NCBI RefSeq assembly: GCF_045032955.1
Contig: NZ_JBJFZU010000002.1
Coordinates: 372,001-436,000 of the forward strand
DNA from: Ornithinicoccus sp045032955
Lineage (GTDB): Bacteria > Actinomycetota > Actinomycetes > Actinomycetales > Dermatophilaceae
Direction of reading: 5' to 3'
Length of the DNA: 64,000 nucleotides
Shown here: piece after piece, positions 1-9,547 of the stretch
How the letters are laid out: each line of letters starts with the position of its first letter
Numbering within the stretch: the stretch's first letter is position 1
Translations under genes and position numbers: made by a program
The notes under the pieces: model-generated
The model's database searches: none
Told to the model about the DNA's origin: nothing
Seen by the model: only the letters and a program-made list of their open reading frames with translations

Positions 1-737
1 TGACCCTGGCCATGGCGCTGACGCTGGCCGCCTGCGGGGGCGACGACGACGCGTCCCGCAGCTCACCGTCGGCCCTCAGCGCCGACGACGGTGACGACGC
101 CCCCTCCACCGCCGAGGTCGAGCCCACCACCGCGGAGCCGACCGGCTCCGACGAGGACTCCGACAACTCCGCGGCCGACTCGGAAGGGGCGGGCGACGAC
201 GACGAAGAGTCCGAGGGGTCGGCCGACGAGGACGGCGGCGGGGAGGACGGTGATCCCGACACCTGGGCGACCTTCACCGAGGAGCCGCCGCCGGTCGCCA
301 TGGACCCGGGCGGGCTCGCCGACGACCCGCGGGTGCAGGCGGTGATGCGGTTCAACGAGCAGCTGGCCCGGGCGGCCACCGCCGACGACCCGGAGCGGCC
401 CGAGTGGCTGGCCACCCTCAACGAGGACAGCCTGCCCACGCTGCGGGAGAACTTCGCCGAGGAGTTCGGCCGCACCTACCCGGGTCCGCTGCCCTACGAG
501 GTGCTCGACGTGCAGGACCTCGAGGACGGCACCGCCTCCGTCCAGGGCTGCCTGGTGACCGACGGGTTCTCGGTCGGCCCCGTCGGGGAGGGCGAAGGAA
601 TGACCGGGATGGTCGTCTCCTCGATCGAGTACTCTCTGGTGGAGGACCCGGCGGAGGAGGGGGCGTGGCTCGTCGACGCCATCTATGCCGGGGCATACGA
701 CTGTTCATCCACCAGCGTGGAGGCGCGGACATGGTGA
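1..737 (+). CDS. Lipoprotein with acidic linker, 5' end outside window
   Basis: The frame is open from the window edge. An ATG at 12 leaves only eight residues before a lipobox (LTLAAC), too short for a signal peptide, so the true start lies upstream. After the lipidated Cys comes an extended D/E/S/T-rich linker of about 80 residues, then a globular domain of about 150 residues with two cysteines (VQGC, YDC). It should be anchored to the outer face of the membrane. The stop overlaps the next start by 7 bp, so it is coupled to the secretion-like genes downstream. I do not recognise the domain; a substrate or assembly role is inference from context only. Confidence 0.75.
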   Translation, partial: TLAMALTLAACGGDDDASRSSPSALSADDGDDAPSTAEVEPTTAEPTGSDEDSDNSAADSEGAGDDDEESEGSADEDGGGEDGDPDTWATFTEEPPPVAMDPGGLADDPRVQAVMRFNEQLARAATADDPERPEWLATLNEDSLPTLRENFAEEFGRTYPGPLPYEVLDVQDLEDGTASVQGCLVTDGFSVGPVGEGEGMTGMVVSSIEYSLVEDPAEEGAWLVDAIYAGAYDCSSTSVEARTW

Positions 738-1699
738 CCAGAGCGACCACCCGAACCTGGCGTGCGGCCCTGACGGCCGCGGCCGGTGCTGCTGCCCTGC
801 TCCTGACGACCGGCATACCGGCCCAGGCGGCGGTCAACTACGACCCCCGACCGGGGCAGCCGATCCAGTGGGGACCCGACCTGAAGACGCGGATCAAGAC
901 GTACCAGACGGGCAACGGTTCGGCCTGCTCGCTGATCGCCTCGCCCAACTCCGTCGGTGGGGTATGCCTGTCGGCCAGGGCCTTCGACGGCCCCACCATC
1001 AAGGAGGTGCTGGACGGCGACGACCTCCCGGAGTGCTGGCAGGAGAAGCTCACCGGCGAGGAGCTCAAGGACATCGGTCTGGAGCACGGTGACGGCGCCG
1101 GCTGGTACTGGAACCGCTGCCTCACCGGGATCGACCCGAAGACCTTCGAGATCGAGGAGGGCGGCATCCAGTTCGCCGTCGGGATCTGGTACTTCGAGGA
1201 CGACGACCCGGAGCTGGTCGAGCTCACCCCCAACCAGGTGGAGTTCATCGACCGTTTCGTCCGTCGCGGCAACGTGCCCCAGCCGGTGATGCTGTCCGCG
1301 CCCAGCCCGGTGCCCTGGGTCAACGACGACGTGGCGTTCTACAACGCGACCGAGGACGACCTGCACGTCGACCTCGCGGTCCCGGGTGCGGAGATGCGCG
1401 GCCGGATCACCGAGATGCTCGTCTACCCCGAGGGGCGGCCGGGTCCCTCGGTGAAGTGCTCGGGCGGCGGCGTGGAGGTCGGCCCGGACGACACCCCGAG
1501 CACGGTGCGGGACGCCTGCTGGCACGCCTTCGAGCAGGCCAGCCAGACGCAGCCGGACGACCAGTACCGCGGTGAGATCCACGTGATGTGGCAGATCGAC
1601 GCACGGGTCAACGGTGAGTGGGAGGAGTTCCACACCTTCGTGAAGAGCTCCGAAGGTGTGATCCAGGTGAACGAGGTGCAGGCTCTGGTCCGTCCGTGA
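731..1699 (+). CDS. Secreted protein of unknown function in T7SS-like operon
   Basis: A 322-residue protein with a Sec signal peptide: basic start (VTRATTRTWR), hydrophobic core (AALTAAAGAAALLL) and a likely cleavage after AQA near residue 35. ATG at 731 lies inside the end of the preceding lipoprotein gene (7-bp overlap), so translation is probably coupled. The mature part is rich in Trp, Asp and Glu and carries six cysteines or so, suggesting disulfides in an exported protein. No family recognised. Its place directly upstream of the LysM and FtsK-like genes suggests an extracytoplasmic partner or substrate of that machine; this is inference. Confidence 0.75.
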   Translation: MVTRATTRTWRAALTAAAGAAALLLTTGIPAQAAVNYDPRPGQPIQWGPDLKTRIKTYQTGNGSACSLIASPNSVGGVCLSARAFDGPTIKEVLDGDDLPECWQEKLTGEELKDIGLEHGDGAGWYWNRCLTGIDPKTFEIEEGGIQFAVGIWYFEDDDPELVELTPNQVEFIDRFVRRGNVPQPVMLSAPSPVPWVNDDVAFYNATEDDLHVDLAVPGAEMRGRITEMLVYPEGRPGPSVKCSGGGVEVGPDDTPSTVRDACWHAFEQASQTQPDDQYRGEIHVMWQIDARVNGEWEEFHTFVKSSEGVIQVNEVQALVRP

Positions 1700-1731
1700 C
1701 CCGAGCCCGGCCCGAACGGGGAGGAAGAACG

Positions 1732-4662
1732 ATGAGCACTGCCACCAGGCGTCCGTCCGGATCGTCGGAGAAGCCGTCCGGCGCGAAGCCCGCCAAGGGG
1801 CCCGGCTACCGACCCCGCACCGCCGCGGACCACCTCCCGCGGGCGCAGGAGGCGGAGCGGTCGGTGGGCAAGGGCCTGGCGGCACTGCTCGGCATGCTCG
1901 TCCTCGTGGTCGGCATCCCGGTGGGGCTGGTGCTGCTGGTCGGCAACCCGCTGCCCAGCTCGTTGCCGACGACCGAGTGGCTGACCGCCCCGGTCACCGC
2001 CGAGGCGCTCATCAACATCGTCGCGGTGCTGGTCTGGCTCGTCTGGGCGCACTTCGTGGTCTGCCTCATCGCCGAGTGGCGTGCCCTGCGCGCCGGTCGG
2101 CTGCCCGGCCTGGTGCCTGCCGGCGGCGGCTCCCAGCTGGTGGCCCGCCGCCTGATCGCCGGTGTGCTGCTGCTGGCGGGCTCGGCCACCATGACCGGCA
2201 ACGCACCCGGGCCCGCCGCGGCCCCGGAGGCGGCCGTGGTCAGCACCGCGGACGTGGGCGTGGCCCCCGAGGCGGGCAGTGCCGGGGGTGCGGCCCTCGG
2301 GACGGCCGGCGGCGAGCGCACGTCCACCTCGGAGACGGCGGCCGAGACCTTCGAGGCGACCCCGGCTGCGGCGCAGGGGGAGGCCCAGGTCACCAAGTTC
2401 TACGAGGTGAAGCCACCGCAGGGCCGCAACTACGACACCCTGTGGGACATCGCCGAACGCACCACCGGTGACCCGTTCCGGTACAAGGAGCTCTACCAGC
2501 TCAACCAGGACCGGGTGCAGCCCGACGGGCGCCGCCTGGTCGACGCGGACCTGATCCGCCCGGGGTGGCAGCTGGTGATGCCGGCCGACGCCTCTGGCCC
2601 GGACATCACCGTCGTCCGTGCCCACGTGCCGTCCACGTCGGTCCCGACCGAGGTGGTCGCGGACACCCTGCAGGGCGCGGGCGAGCGGGCCTCCGCACTG
2701 GCCGACGGTGCGGCCCGGAGCGCGGCCGACGCCGCCCAGGGCGTCGCCGAGTCGGCGCCGACCGGGTCCGCGGCGCAGGGTGGCGGGACCGCCGCGGCCA
2801 GCGGCCTGACGGAGCAGGCGCCGGCCGGTTCCGAGGTGGACCTGGGTGAGCTGGCGCTCGGCGGCGGCATGGTGCTGGCCGGTCTGGCGCTGGCGCTGTC
2901 CTCGCGCCGCGGCCCGTACGGCGACCCGACGCAGCAGGAGCAGGCCCTGCGGCTGGCGGCCGACACCGGCCGGGCCGACCTGCTGGACCGGGCGCTGAGG
3001 CTGCTGGCCGAGGGACGTCGGGCACAGGGCCAGGCGTTGCCCGACGCGTCCGCGGTCTACGTCAACGACGAGCAGGTCATCGTGCACCTGGCCGGCAGCG
3101 GCACCGCCGGCCTGCCGCCCACCCCGTGGCGGGAGACCGAGGAGGGTCGGGTCTGGGTGCTGCGCGCCGAGGACGCCCTCGGGCGCAGCTGCGAGGGCCC
3201 TGCCCCGTGGCCGGCACTGGTCAACATCGGGATGTCCCACGGTTTCGACCTGCTGGTCGACCTCGAGTACGCCCCCGGCCTGGTCAGCATCAGCGGTGAC
3301 CCGCAGGGTGCGCGGGACGCGGCCCTGTCCAGCGTCGTCGACCTGGTGACCCACCCCTGGTCCGACGGGGTGCGGGTCACCCTCGTCGGTTTCGCCGGGG
3401 ACGAGGCGCTGGCCGAGGTCTCTTCCGGGCGGATCACCCAGGTGCGGTCCCTCGACGAGGCACTGGCCACCGCCCGCCGGGACGTGGACACCCAGGCGGC
3501 GCTGGTGCGCTCCCTCGGGGTCGACGGTGTCCTGGCCGGACGCGTCGCCGGGGCCGGCCGCGACCTGCAGCCGCACGTCATCGTGATGTCCGGCAGCCCC
3601 GACCAGGACGAGGCCCAGCGCATCACGGCGCTGCTCTCCGGCGGGCGCACCGGTCTGGCCGTGGTGTGCGTCGGCCAGACCCTGGCCGCCCGCTGGCGGT
3701 TCGCGGTCGACGGCGGCGGTGCCCTCGACCTGGGGGTGCTCGGGCTCTCCGGCACCGCCCGCCGGCTGCGGCACGAGGACCTCGAGCTGGTGGCCGGCTG
3801 GGTCCGGGCCGCCGGGAACCAGGGCGGGGAGGCGACCGCGCAGGCCGCCGTCCTGAGCCCCGGTGCCGCGGTGCAGACGTTGCCGCAGGAGGGCCGGGAG
3901 CACCTGGCCGCCGCGGCGGCCATGCAGGAGCGGGACGAGGCCCAGGCCCACGTCGGCCTGCTCGGCCCCGTCGTGGTGCACGCCCCGGGGCAGGTCAACC
4001 CCTCCCGCGAGGAGCTGCTCACCGAGCTCGTCACGCTGGTCGCGCTGCACCCCGCCGGTGTCCACGACTCGGTGCTGCGCGTCTCGCTGTGGCCGCGCGG
4101 TGTCGAGGACGACGTGGTCGAGGCCACCCTGGCCTCCGCGATCCAGTGGCTCGGGGACGGCAGCGACGGGGCCCCGCTGCTGGACCGGGACGACGCCGGT
4201 CGGTGGCGCGTCGGGGCCGGGGTGCACGTGGACTGGCTGGAGCTCGCTGCGGTCGCCCAGGCCCGTGAGGACGACCCGCGGCGGCTCGCGGACGCCCTGG
4301 GTGCCGCCCGTGGCCGTGCCTTCTCCGGGACGCCCGCGCAGCGCTACACCTGGCTGGCCTTCCACCAGGCCGCCCGGGACGCCCGGTTGGTCGTCACCGC
4401 CGCCGCCCGCCGCGCCGCCTCCGCCTTCGCCTCGCAGGACGACGTCCGGTCGGCCGAGCGCACGCTCCGCGACGGGCTCACCCTGGTGCCGCAGGCGCAG
4501 TCGCTCTGGCGGGACCTGCTGCGGCTGCTCGGCGGCTCCGACCCCGAGGGTGCCGGCCGGGTCGTGCGGGAGATGACGCAGGCGATCGGGTCCGACCCGC
4601 TGGAGCCGGAGACCTCCGCGCTGGTCCAGCACCTGAGCCCGGACATGCGCGAACTGGGGTGA
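1732..4662 (+). CDS. Membrane protein with LysM domain and C-terminal BTAD-like winged helix
   Basis: 976 residues from the ATG at 1732, chosen because GGGGAGGAAG lies just upstream (1720-1729). Hydrophobic segments sit near residues 50-73, 93-117 and 141-160, then a low-complexity Ala/Gly/Glu stretch, a LysM-like domain near 221-288 (YDTLWDIAERTTG ... LIRPGWQLVMP), another Ala-rich linker and a transmembrane helix near 374-391. The C-terminal 600 residues look cytoplasmic and end (about 743-976) in a winged helix plus helical repeats like the SARP/BTAD regulators (SVLRVSLWPRG). LysM domains bind peptidoglycan, so the protein may link wall and cytoplasm. It lies 4 bp before the FtsK-like ATPase. 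Role in secretion is inferred from the operon. Confidence 0.8.
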   Translation: MSTATRRPSGSSEKPSGAKPAKGPGYRPRTAADHLPRAQEAERSVGKGLAALLGMLVLVVGIPVGLVLLVGNPLPSSLPTTEWLTAPVTAEALINIVAVLVWLVWAHFVVCLIAEWRALRAGRLPGLVPAGGGSQLVARRLIAGVLLLAGSATMTGNAPGPAAAPEAAVVSTADVGVAPEAGSAGGAALGTAGGERTSTSETAAETFEATPAAAQGEAQVTKFYEVKPPQGRNYDTLWDIAERTTGDPFRYKELYQLNQDRVQPDGRRLVDADLIRPGWQLVMPADASGPDITVVRAHVPSTSVPTEVVADTLQGAGERASALADGAARSAADAAQGVAESAPTGSAAQGGGTAAASGLTEQAPAGSEVDLGELALGGGMVLAGLALALSSRRGPYGDPTQQEQALRLAADTGRADLLDRALRLLAEGRRAQGQALPDASAVYVNDEQVIVHLAGSGTAGLPPTPWRETEEGRVWVLRAEDALGRSCEGPAPWPALVNIGMSHGFDLLVDLEYAPGLVSISGDPQGARDAALSSVVDLVTHPWSDGVRVTLVGFAGDEALAEVSSGRITQVRSLDEALATARRDVDTQAALVRSLGVDGVLAGRVAGAGRDLQPHVIVMSGSPDQDEAQRITALLSGGRTGLAVVCVGQTLAARWRFAVDGGGALDLGVLGLSGTARRLRHEDLELVAGWVRAAGNQGGEATAQAAVLSPGAAVQTLPQEGREHLAAAAAMQERDEAQAHVGLLGPVVVHAPGQVNPSREELLTELVTLVALHPAGVHDSVLRVSLWPRGVEDDVVEATLASAIQWLGDGSDGAPLLDRDDAGRWRVGAGVHVDWLELAAVAQAREDDPRRLADALGAARGRAFSGTPAQRYTWLAFHQAARDARLVVTAAARRAASAFASQDDVRSAERTLRDGLTLVPQAQSLWRDLLRLLGGSDPEGAGRVVREMTQAIGSDPLEPETSALVQHLSPDMRELG

Positions 4663-4666
4663 TCCG

Positions 4667-7600
4667 GTGCGGCTGCTGATCACCGCGATCGCGGCACGCC
4701 CTGGGGGCGGCCCGGCCGCCCCGCACGACCTGGTCATCGACACCGAGGACGACGCCACCGTCGGCGACCTCGCGCTGGCCCTCACCCGGCGGATGCGCAG
4801 CCTGGACGCCGAGCACGGCTGGGCCCCCACCCCCGCGATGGCGAGTGCGATCGGCGCGGAGGAGCCGCACCTGCGGGTGGTGCGCGGAGGCGGGTCCTCC
4901 GAACCACCGGCACCGGGGCATACCGGGGCGGCGTCGGACCCCCTGGGCTCCGTGGACACGGTGACCGCCCAGGACGCCGACACCCTGTATGCCGGGTCGA
5001 CGGCGTTGGACGCGGCGCTGCCGCTGTCCGCGAGCCCGGTCCGGCACGGGAGCATCGTCGGTCTGGGCCGTCCGGTCGCGGACCTGCTGGGCGAGCCCGA
5101 GGGGCTGGTGGAGGTGCGCATCTCCTCCGGCCCCGGCGCCGGAACGGTCGCCCGGCTCAGCACCGGGGACCACGTGGTGGGCAGCACCCCGCACGCCTCG
5201 GTGGTGATGCCGCCGGTCGGCCTGCCGGAGGTCTGCCTGACCCTGCGGGTGCACCCGGACGGGCGCGTCGAGGTGGACCCCGAGGAGTCGCTGCTCGGGG
5301 TGCAGCAGCAGCCGGTCTGGCGCAGCCGGATCCTGCCGGGGCCGATCGTGCTGGACGCCGAGGCCGAGATCCAGCAGCGCCGGGCGGGGGAGAGCACCTA
5401 CAGCGAGCTGCCCCCGGGCACCCGGGTGATCAGCGCGGACGCACCGACGCCGCTGCTGCACCTGGATCGTGAGGAGGTCCGCCCCGGGCAGGAGTGGGAG
5501 CCCGGCCAGGCCCTGGTCATCGGTCCGTGCCTGCTGGCGCTGACCATCCCGACCCCACCGGACGCCTCGCTCTCGCTGAGCCCGCAGGGCGCCACCCTGG
5601 ACTTCAACCGGCCGCCGCGGCTGCTGCCCGCCGCGCGGCAGACCGAGTTCACGCTGCCCGGGGAGCCCAAGCGCAACCTGGGCCAGCAGATCCCGTGGGC
5701 GTTCATCTTCCTGCCCGCCGTCGCCGGGCTGGCGATGTACCTCATCACCGGGCGCCTCTACACGCTGATCTTCATCGCGCTGACCCCGTTGATGGCGCTG
5801 TCCAACTGGGTGACCGGGCGCACCCAGGAGCGCAAGCGCTACCGCAACGAGTTCGCCGAGTACACGGTGCGGATGAAGAAGGTGCAGCAGAGCGCGCTGG
5901 AGGGCCTGGGGGCCGAGCGGGCCGCCCGCCGCCGCGACTTCGCCGACCCCGGCGAGGTGCTGATGACCGCGATCGGCCCCCGCCGCCGGCTGTGGGAGCG
6001 GCGCCGCAGCGACCCGGACTGGCTGGTGGCCCGCTTCGGCACCGCGGACCAGGTCTCCTCGGTGGCGATCAAGTCCCGCGAGCGGGAGGACCACGAGGGC
6101 GACCTGCTGTGGACGGCACCCGACGTGCCGGTGACGGTGAGCCTGCTGGAGGCCGGGGTGACCGGCGTCGCCGGTCCGGCCCGGCGGGCGGTGGCGCGGT
6201 GGACCCTGGCGCAGCTCGCGGTGCTGCACTCGCCGGTCGACCTGGACATCACCCTGCTGTCCTCCCCTGACGGGGAGGCCGACTGGCACTGGGCCCGCTG
6301 GCTCCCACACCTGCGCTCCGACGACGGCGACCCGGAGCTGGCCCAGGTAGGGGTCGACGACGAGACGACCGCGCGCCGGATCAGCGAGCTGGTCAACGTG
6401 CTGGAGCAGCGGCTGTCGGTCACCGACTCGGGCTCGTTCGGCAGCAAGGGTGTGTCCTTCCCCCCGATCCTGGTGGTGCTGGACGGCTCCCGCCGGCTGC
6501 GGCTGCTGCCCGGGATGGTGCCGCTGCTGCAGCAGGGTCCCTCGGTGGGCATCACCTTCCTGTGCCTGGACGAGGACGAGCGGCTGCTGCCGGAGGAGTG
6601 CCGCGCGGTGGTCCAGGCAGACGAGCCGTTGATGCGGGTCACCGTCACCGAGCAGTGGGTCATCGAGGGGGTCCGCCCCGACCTGGTCAGCCCGGCCTGG
6701 GCCGAGCGGGTGGCCCGCGCGGTCGCGCCGGTGCGCGACGTCTCCGCCGAGGACGCGGCCGCCACGATCCCCACCTCCAGCCGGCTGCTGGACGTGCTGC
6801 GGCTGGACCCGCCCACCAGCGAGGGCGTGCAGCAGCGGTGGGCCTCCATCGGCCGGACCACCCAGGCGGTCATCGGCGAGGGCACCGAGGGCGCCTTCGC
6901 CATCGACATGGTCAAGGACGGCCCGCACGGCCTGGTCGCCGGCACCACCGGCTCCGGCAAGTCGGAGCTGCTGCAGACGATCATCGCCTCGCTGGCGGTG
7001 CACAACCGGCCGGACGAGATGACCTTCGTGCTCGTCGACTACAAGGGCGGCGCCGCGTTCAAGGACTGCAACCGGCTGCCGCACACCGTCGGGATGGTCA
7101 CCGACCTGGACGGCCACCTCACCGGGCGGGCGCTGGAGTCTCTGGGCGCCGAGCTGCGTCGCCGCGAGCACCAGCTCGCGGACGCCGACGCCAAGGACAT
7201 CGAGGACTACCTGGCGGCGAAGGGGCCGGACGACGCCCCGATGCCGCGCCTGCTCATCGTGATCGACGAGTTCGCGGCGCTGGTGGCCGAGCTGCCCGAC
7301 TTCGTCACCGGGCTGGTGGACATCGCCCGCCGTGGTCGTTCGCTGGGGGTGCACCTGATCCTGGCGACGCAGCGGCCGGCCGGTGTCGTCAGCGCCGAGA
7401 TCAAGTCGAACACCAACCTGCGCATCGCGCTGCGGGTGACCGACGCCAACGACTCCCAGGACGTCATCGAGGCCCGCGAGGCGGCCCAGATCGCCAAGTC
7501 CACCCCGGGCCGCGGGTATGCCCGGCTCGGTCACTCGAGCCTCATCCCATTCCAGTCCTCGCGGGTCGGGGGACGACCCCGCGGTGAGGGGCACGCGGCC

Positions 7601-9379
7601 CAGGTCGAGGTCCGGGGTATGCCCTTCGCCGAGCTGGGGGTCGCCCCGCCGGGGCCGCCGGCCGCCGAGGAGGACGCCAGCACGCTGACCGACCTGGCGG
7701 TCCTCGTCGAGGCCTGCCAGCAGGCCAGCGGTGCCTCCGGTGTGGTCGCCCCGCCGAGCCCGTGGCTGCCGGCGCTGGACGACGCGGTGACCCTGGAGCA
7801 GGTGCTCGAGCAGTTCCCCGACGCCGCCCCGCACGCGGACCGGCTGGTGCTGCCGCTCGGGGTGGTCGACCTGCCGGCCCAGCAGCGCCGCGACGTCGCC
7901 AGCTACGACCTGGCCACCGGCGCGCACCTGGCCGTGGTGGGCGCGGCCCGCACCGGGCGCTCCACCCTGCTGCGGGCGCTGGCCGGTGCCGTCGCCCGGG
8001 ACCTCTCGCCCGAGGACGTGCACATCTACGGGGTGGACTGCGGCAACAACGCACTGCTCCCCCTGGTGTCGCTGCCGCACGTGGGGGCGGTGGTCTCGCG
8101 GGACCAGACCGACAGGATGGACCGGCTCGTGTCCCGGCTGCGGACCCTGATCAGCGAGCGGCAGCAGCTGCTCGCCGAGGCCGGCTTCGCGGACGTCGCC
8201 GAGCAACGGGCCAACGCGGCGCCGGGGGAACGGCTGCCCTACGTGCTCGTCCTCTTCGACCGGTGGGAGGGTTTCTTCCAGGCCTACGACGGGTTGGACG
8301 GGGGGCGGCTGGTGACGGCCTTCCAGCAGATGCTGCAGGAGGGTGCTGCGGTCGGCCTGCGGATGGTGCTCACCGGTGACCGGTCACTGACCATGGGCCG
8401 GATGGGCACCATGCTCGACGACAAGCTGATGCTGCGGATGACGGACAAGAGCGACTTCGCCACCATCGGCCTGCACGCCAAGAAGGTCCCCGAGCACATG
8501 ACCGAGGGTCGCGGGTTCCGGGCCGACGGGCTGCGGGAGACGCAGATCGCGCTGCTGGACCCGGACCCGGCCGGCACCGCCCAGGTCCGCGCCCTGCAGG
8601 AGCTGGGACGGCTGGCCACGCAGCGGCATACCGACCTGCCGCGCTCGAGGCGCCCGTTCCACGTCGACGTTCTCCCGGTGCGCTTCGGCTCCGAGCAGGC
8701 GGGCGAGCTGCGCGCCCGGGACGAGGCCGAGGGCGTGCAGGTGCCCGAGACGGCGCTCGCGGTCGCGGTCGGTGGCGACACCCTGGGGCTGCGTCACCTG
8801 GACGCGCTCGACCACGGCCCGGCCATCCTGGTCACCGGGCCCCGGCGCAGCGGACGGTCCACGGTGCTCCGCCAGCTCGCGACGGAGGCGCTCGCCGGTG
8901 GATGGCAGGTCGCGCTGGTGACGCCCCGCAAGAGCCCGCTGCGTGAGTTGGCGGGGCGTGCGGGCGTGCACGGGCCGTGGGACCTGACCAGCGACCAGAG
9001 CGAGACGACCGAGCAGCTGAGCGCCCTGGTGGCGGGGGACGAGCCGTTGGTGGTGCTCGTCGACGACACCGAGCTGGTGGGGTCGGACGGGTGGCTGGCC
9101 GAGGCGTTGGTGAAGGCGATCGAGGGGATGCGCGACCGGCCCAAGATGCTCGTCGGTGCCGGCACCCCGGCCGACATGCAGAGCCACTACCGGGGTCCGG
9201 CGGCCCTGCTCAAGAAGTCGGGCAGCGGTCTGATGCTCAGCCCGCAGAGCAGCGCGGACGCGGACATGTTCGGCGCCCGGATCAACCGGTCCGTGTTCGG
9301 GCAGTCGATGCCCCCGGGCGGCGGCTACCTGGTGCTCGCCGGGCAGCCGGAGCGGGTCCAGGTCATCCTGCCCGACTGA
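4667..9379 (+). CDS. FtsK/SpoIIIE-type ATPase of type VII secretion (EssC/EccC-like)
   Basis: 1570 residues, GTG start. Order: ubiquitin-like N-terminal region (1-60), FHA-like domain (about 145-250), two transmembrane helices (about 343-382), then three FtsK/SpoIIIE P-loop domains. The first has a canonical Walker A (GTTGSGKS, 759-766) and Walker B (LLIVIDEF, Asp867-Glu868). The second (GAARTGRS, 1092-1099) and third (GPRRSGRS, 1391-1398) have Arg in place of the catalytic Lys, so only domain 1 looks able to hydrolyse ATP normally. Three ATPase modules behind two membrane helices is the EccC/EssC layout; an N-terminal FHA is typical of Firmicutes EssC rather than mycobacterial EccC. It probably drives export of the WXG100 protein encoded next. 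EccB/D/E and MycP partners are not visible in the window. Confidence 0.9.
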   Translation: MRLLITAIAARPGGGPAAPHDLVIDTEDDATVGDLALALTRRMRSLDAEHGWAPTPAMASAIGAEEPHLRVVRGGGSSEPPAPGHTGAASDPLGSVDTVTAQDADTLYAGSTALDAALPLSASPVRHGSIVGLGRPVADLLGEPEGLVEVRISSGPGAGTVARLSTGDHVVGSTPHASVVMPPVGLPEVCLTLRVHPDGRVEVDPEESLLGVQQQPVWRSRILPGPIVLDAEAEIQQRRAGESTYSELPPGTRVISADAPTPLLHLDREEVRPGQEWEPGQALVIGPCLLALTIPTPPDASLSLSPQGATLDFNRPPRLLPAARQTEFTLPGEPKRNLGQQIPWAFIFLPAVAGLAMYLITGRLYTLIFIALTPLMALSNWVTGRTQERKRYRNEFAEYTVRMKKVQQSALEGLGAERAARRRDFADPGEVLMTAIGPRRRLWERRRSDPDWLVARFGTADQVSSVAIKSREREDHEGDLLWTAPDVPVTVSLLEAGVTGVAGPARRAVARWTLAQLAVLHSPVDLDITLLSSPDGEADWHWARWLPHLRSDDGDPELAQVGVDDETTARRISELVNVLEQRLSVTDSGSFGSKGVSFPPILVVLDGSRRLRLLPGMVPLLQQGPSVGITFLCLDEDERLLPEECRAVVQADEPLMRVTVTEQWVIEGVRPDLVSPAWAERVARAVAPVRDVSAEDAAATIPTSSRLLDVLRLDPPTSEGVQQRWASIGRTTQAVIGEGTEGAFAIDMVKDGPHGLVAGTTGSGKSELLQTIIASLAVHNRPDEMTFVLVDYKGGAAFKDCNRLPHTVGMVTDLDGHLTGRALESLGAELRRREHQLADADAKDIEDYLAAKGPDDAPMPRLLIVIDEFAALVAELPDFVTGLVDIARRGRSLGVHLILATQRPAGVVSAEIKSNTNLRIALRVTDANDSQDVIEAREAAQIAKSTPGRGYARLGHSSLIPFQSSRVGGRPRGEGHAAQVEVRGMPFAELGVAPPGPPAAEEDASTLTDLAVLVEACQQASGASGVVAPPSPWLPALDDAVTLEQVLEQFPDAAPHADRLVLPLGVVDLPAQQRRDVASYDLATGAHLAVVGAARTGRSTLLRALAGAVARDLSPEDVHIYGVDCGNNALLPLVSLPHVGAVVSRDQTDRMDRLVSRLRTLISERQQLLAEAGFADVAEQRANAAPGERLPYVLVLFDRWEGFFQAYDGLDGGRLVTAFQQMLQEGAAVGLRMVLTGDRSLTMGRMGTMLDDKLMLRMTDKSDFATIGLHAKKVPEHMTEGRGFRADGLRETQIALLDPDPAGTAQVRALQELGRLATQRHTDLPRSRRPFHVDVLPVRFGSEQAGELRARDEAEGVQVPETALAVAVGGDTLGLRHLDALDHGPAILVTGPRRSGRSTVLRQLATEALAGGWQVALVTPRKSPLRELAGRAGVHGPWDLTSDQSETTEQLSALVAGDEPLVVLVDDTELVGSDGWLAEALVKAIEGMRDRPKMLVGAGTPADMQSHYRGPAALLKKSGSGLMLSPQSSADADMFGARINRSVFGQSMPPGGGYLVLAGQPERVQVILPD

Positions 9380-9437
9380 GGGTGTGGGCAGGATGGTGCC
9401 AAACGACCCTTTTGGCCACATGAGGCCGCGGGTGGGG

Positions 9438-9467
9438 TGGACAGCGTGTCTGTGGCCTGCCTAGTGT
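9438..9467 (+). promoter_or_regulatory. Predicted sigma-70-type promoter of WXG100 gene
   Basis: TGGACA (9438-9443), 18-bp spacer, TAGTGT (9462-9467). It lies in the 168-bp gap after the FtsK-like gene and would give a leader of about 75 nt, so the WXG100 gene can be expressed at a higher level than the operon upstream. Confidence 0.45.
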
Positions 9468-9547
9468 GAGGAGGGGTCGCACCACCGAGGGTGAGTACAG
9501 GGGGGTGCGGTCCCATCCACGAAATCGACCCTCGGAAGGGGAACATC

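Noticed and set aside
1423..5397. Long open frame on the minus strand opposite the LysM and FtsK-like genes
   Set aside because: Sequence is Arg/Gly/Pro/Gln-rich with no domain, typical of an antisense shadow in GC-rich DNA. The plus-strand genes have clear domains and start signals.
9394..9420. Terminator after the FtsK-like gene
   Set aside because: GCCAAA/TTTGGC arms are only 6 bp before mismatches begin; too weak to call.
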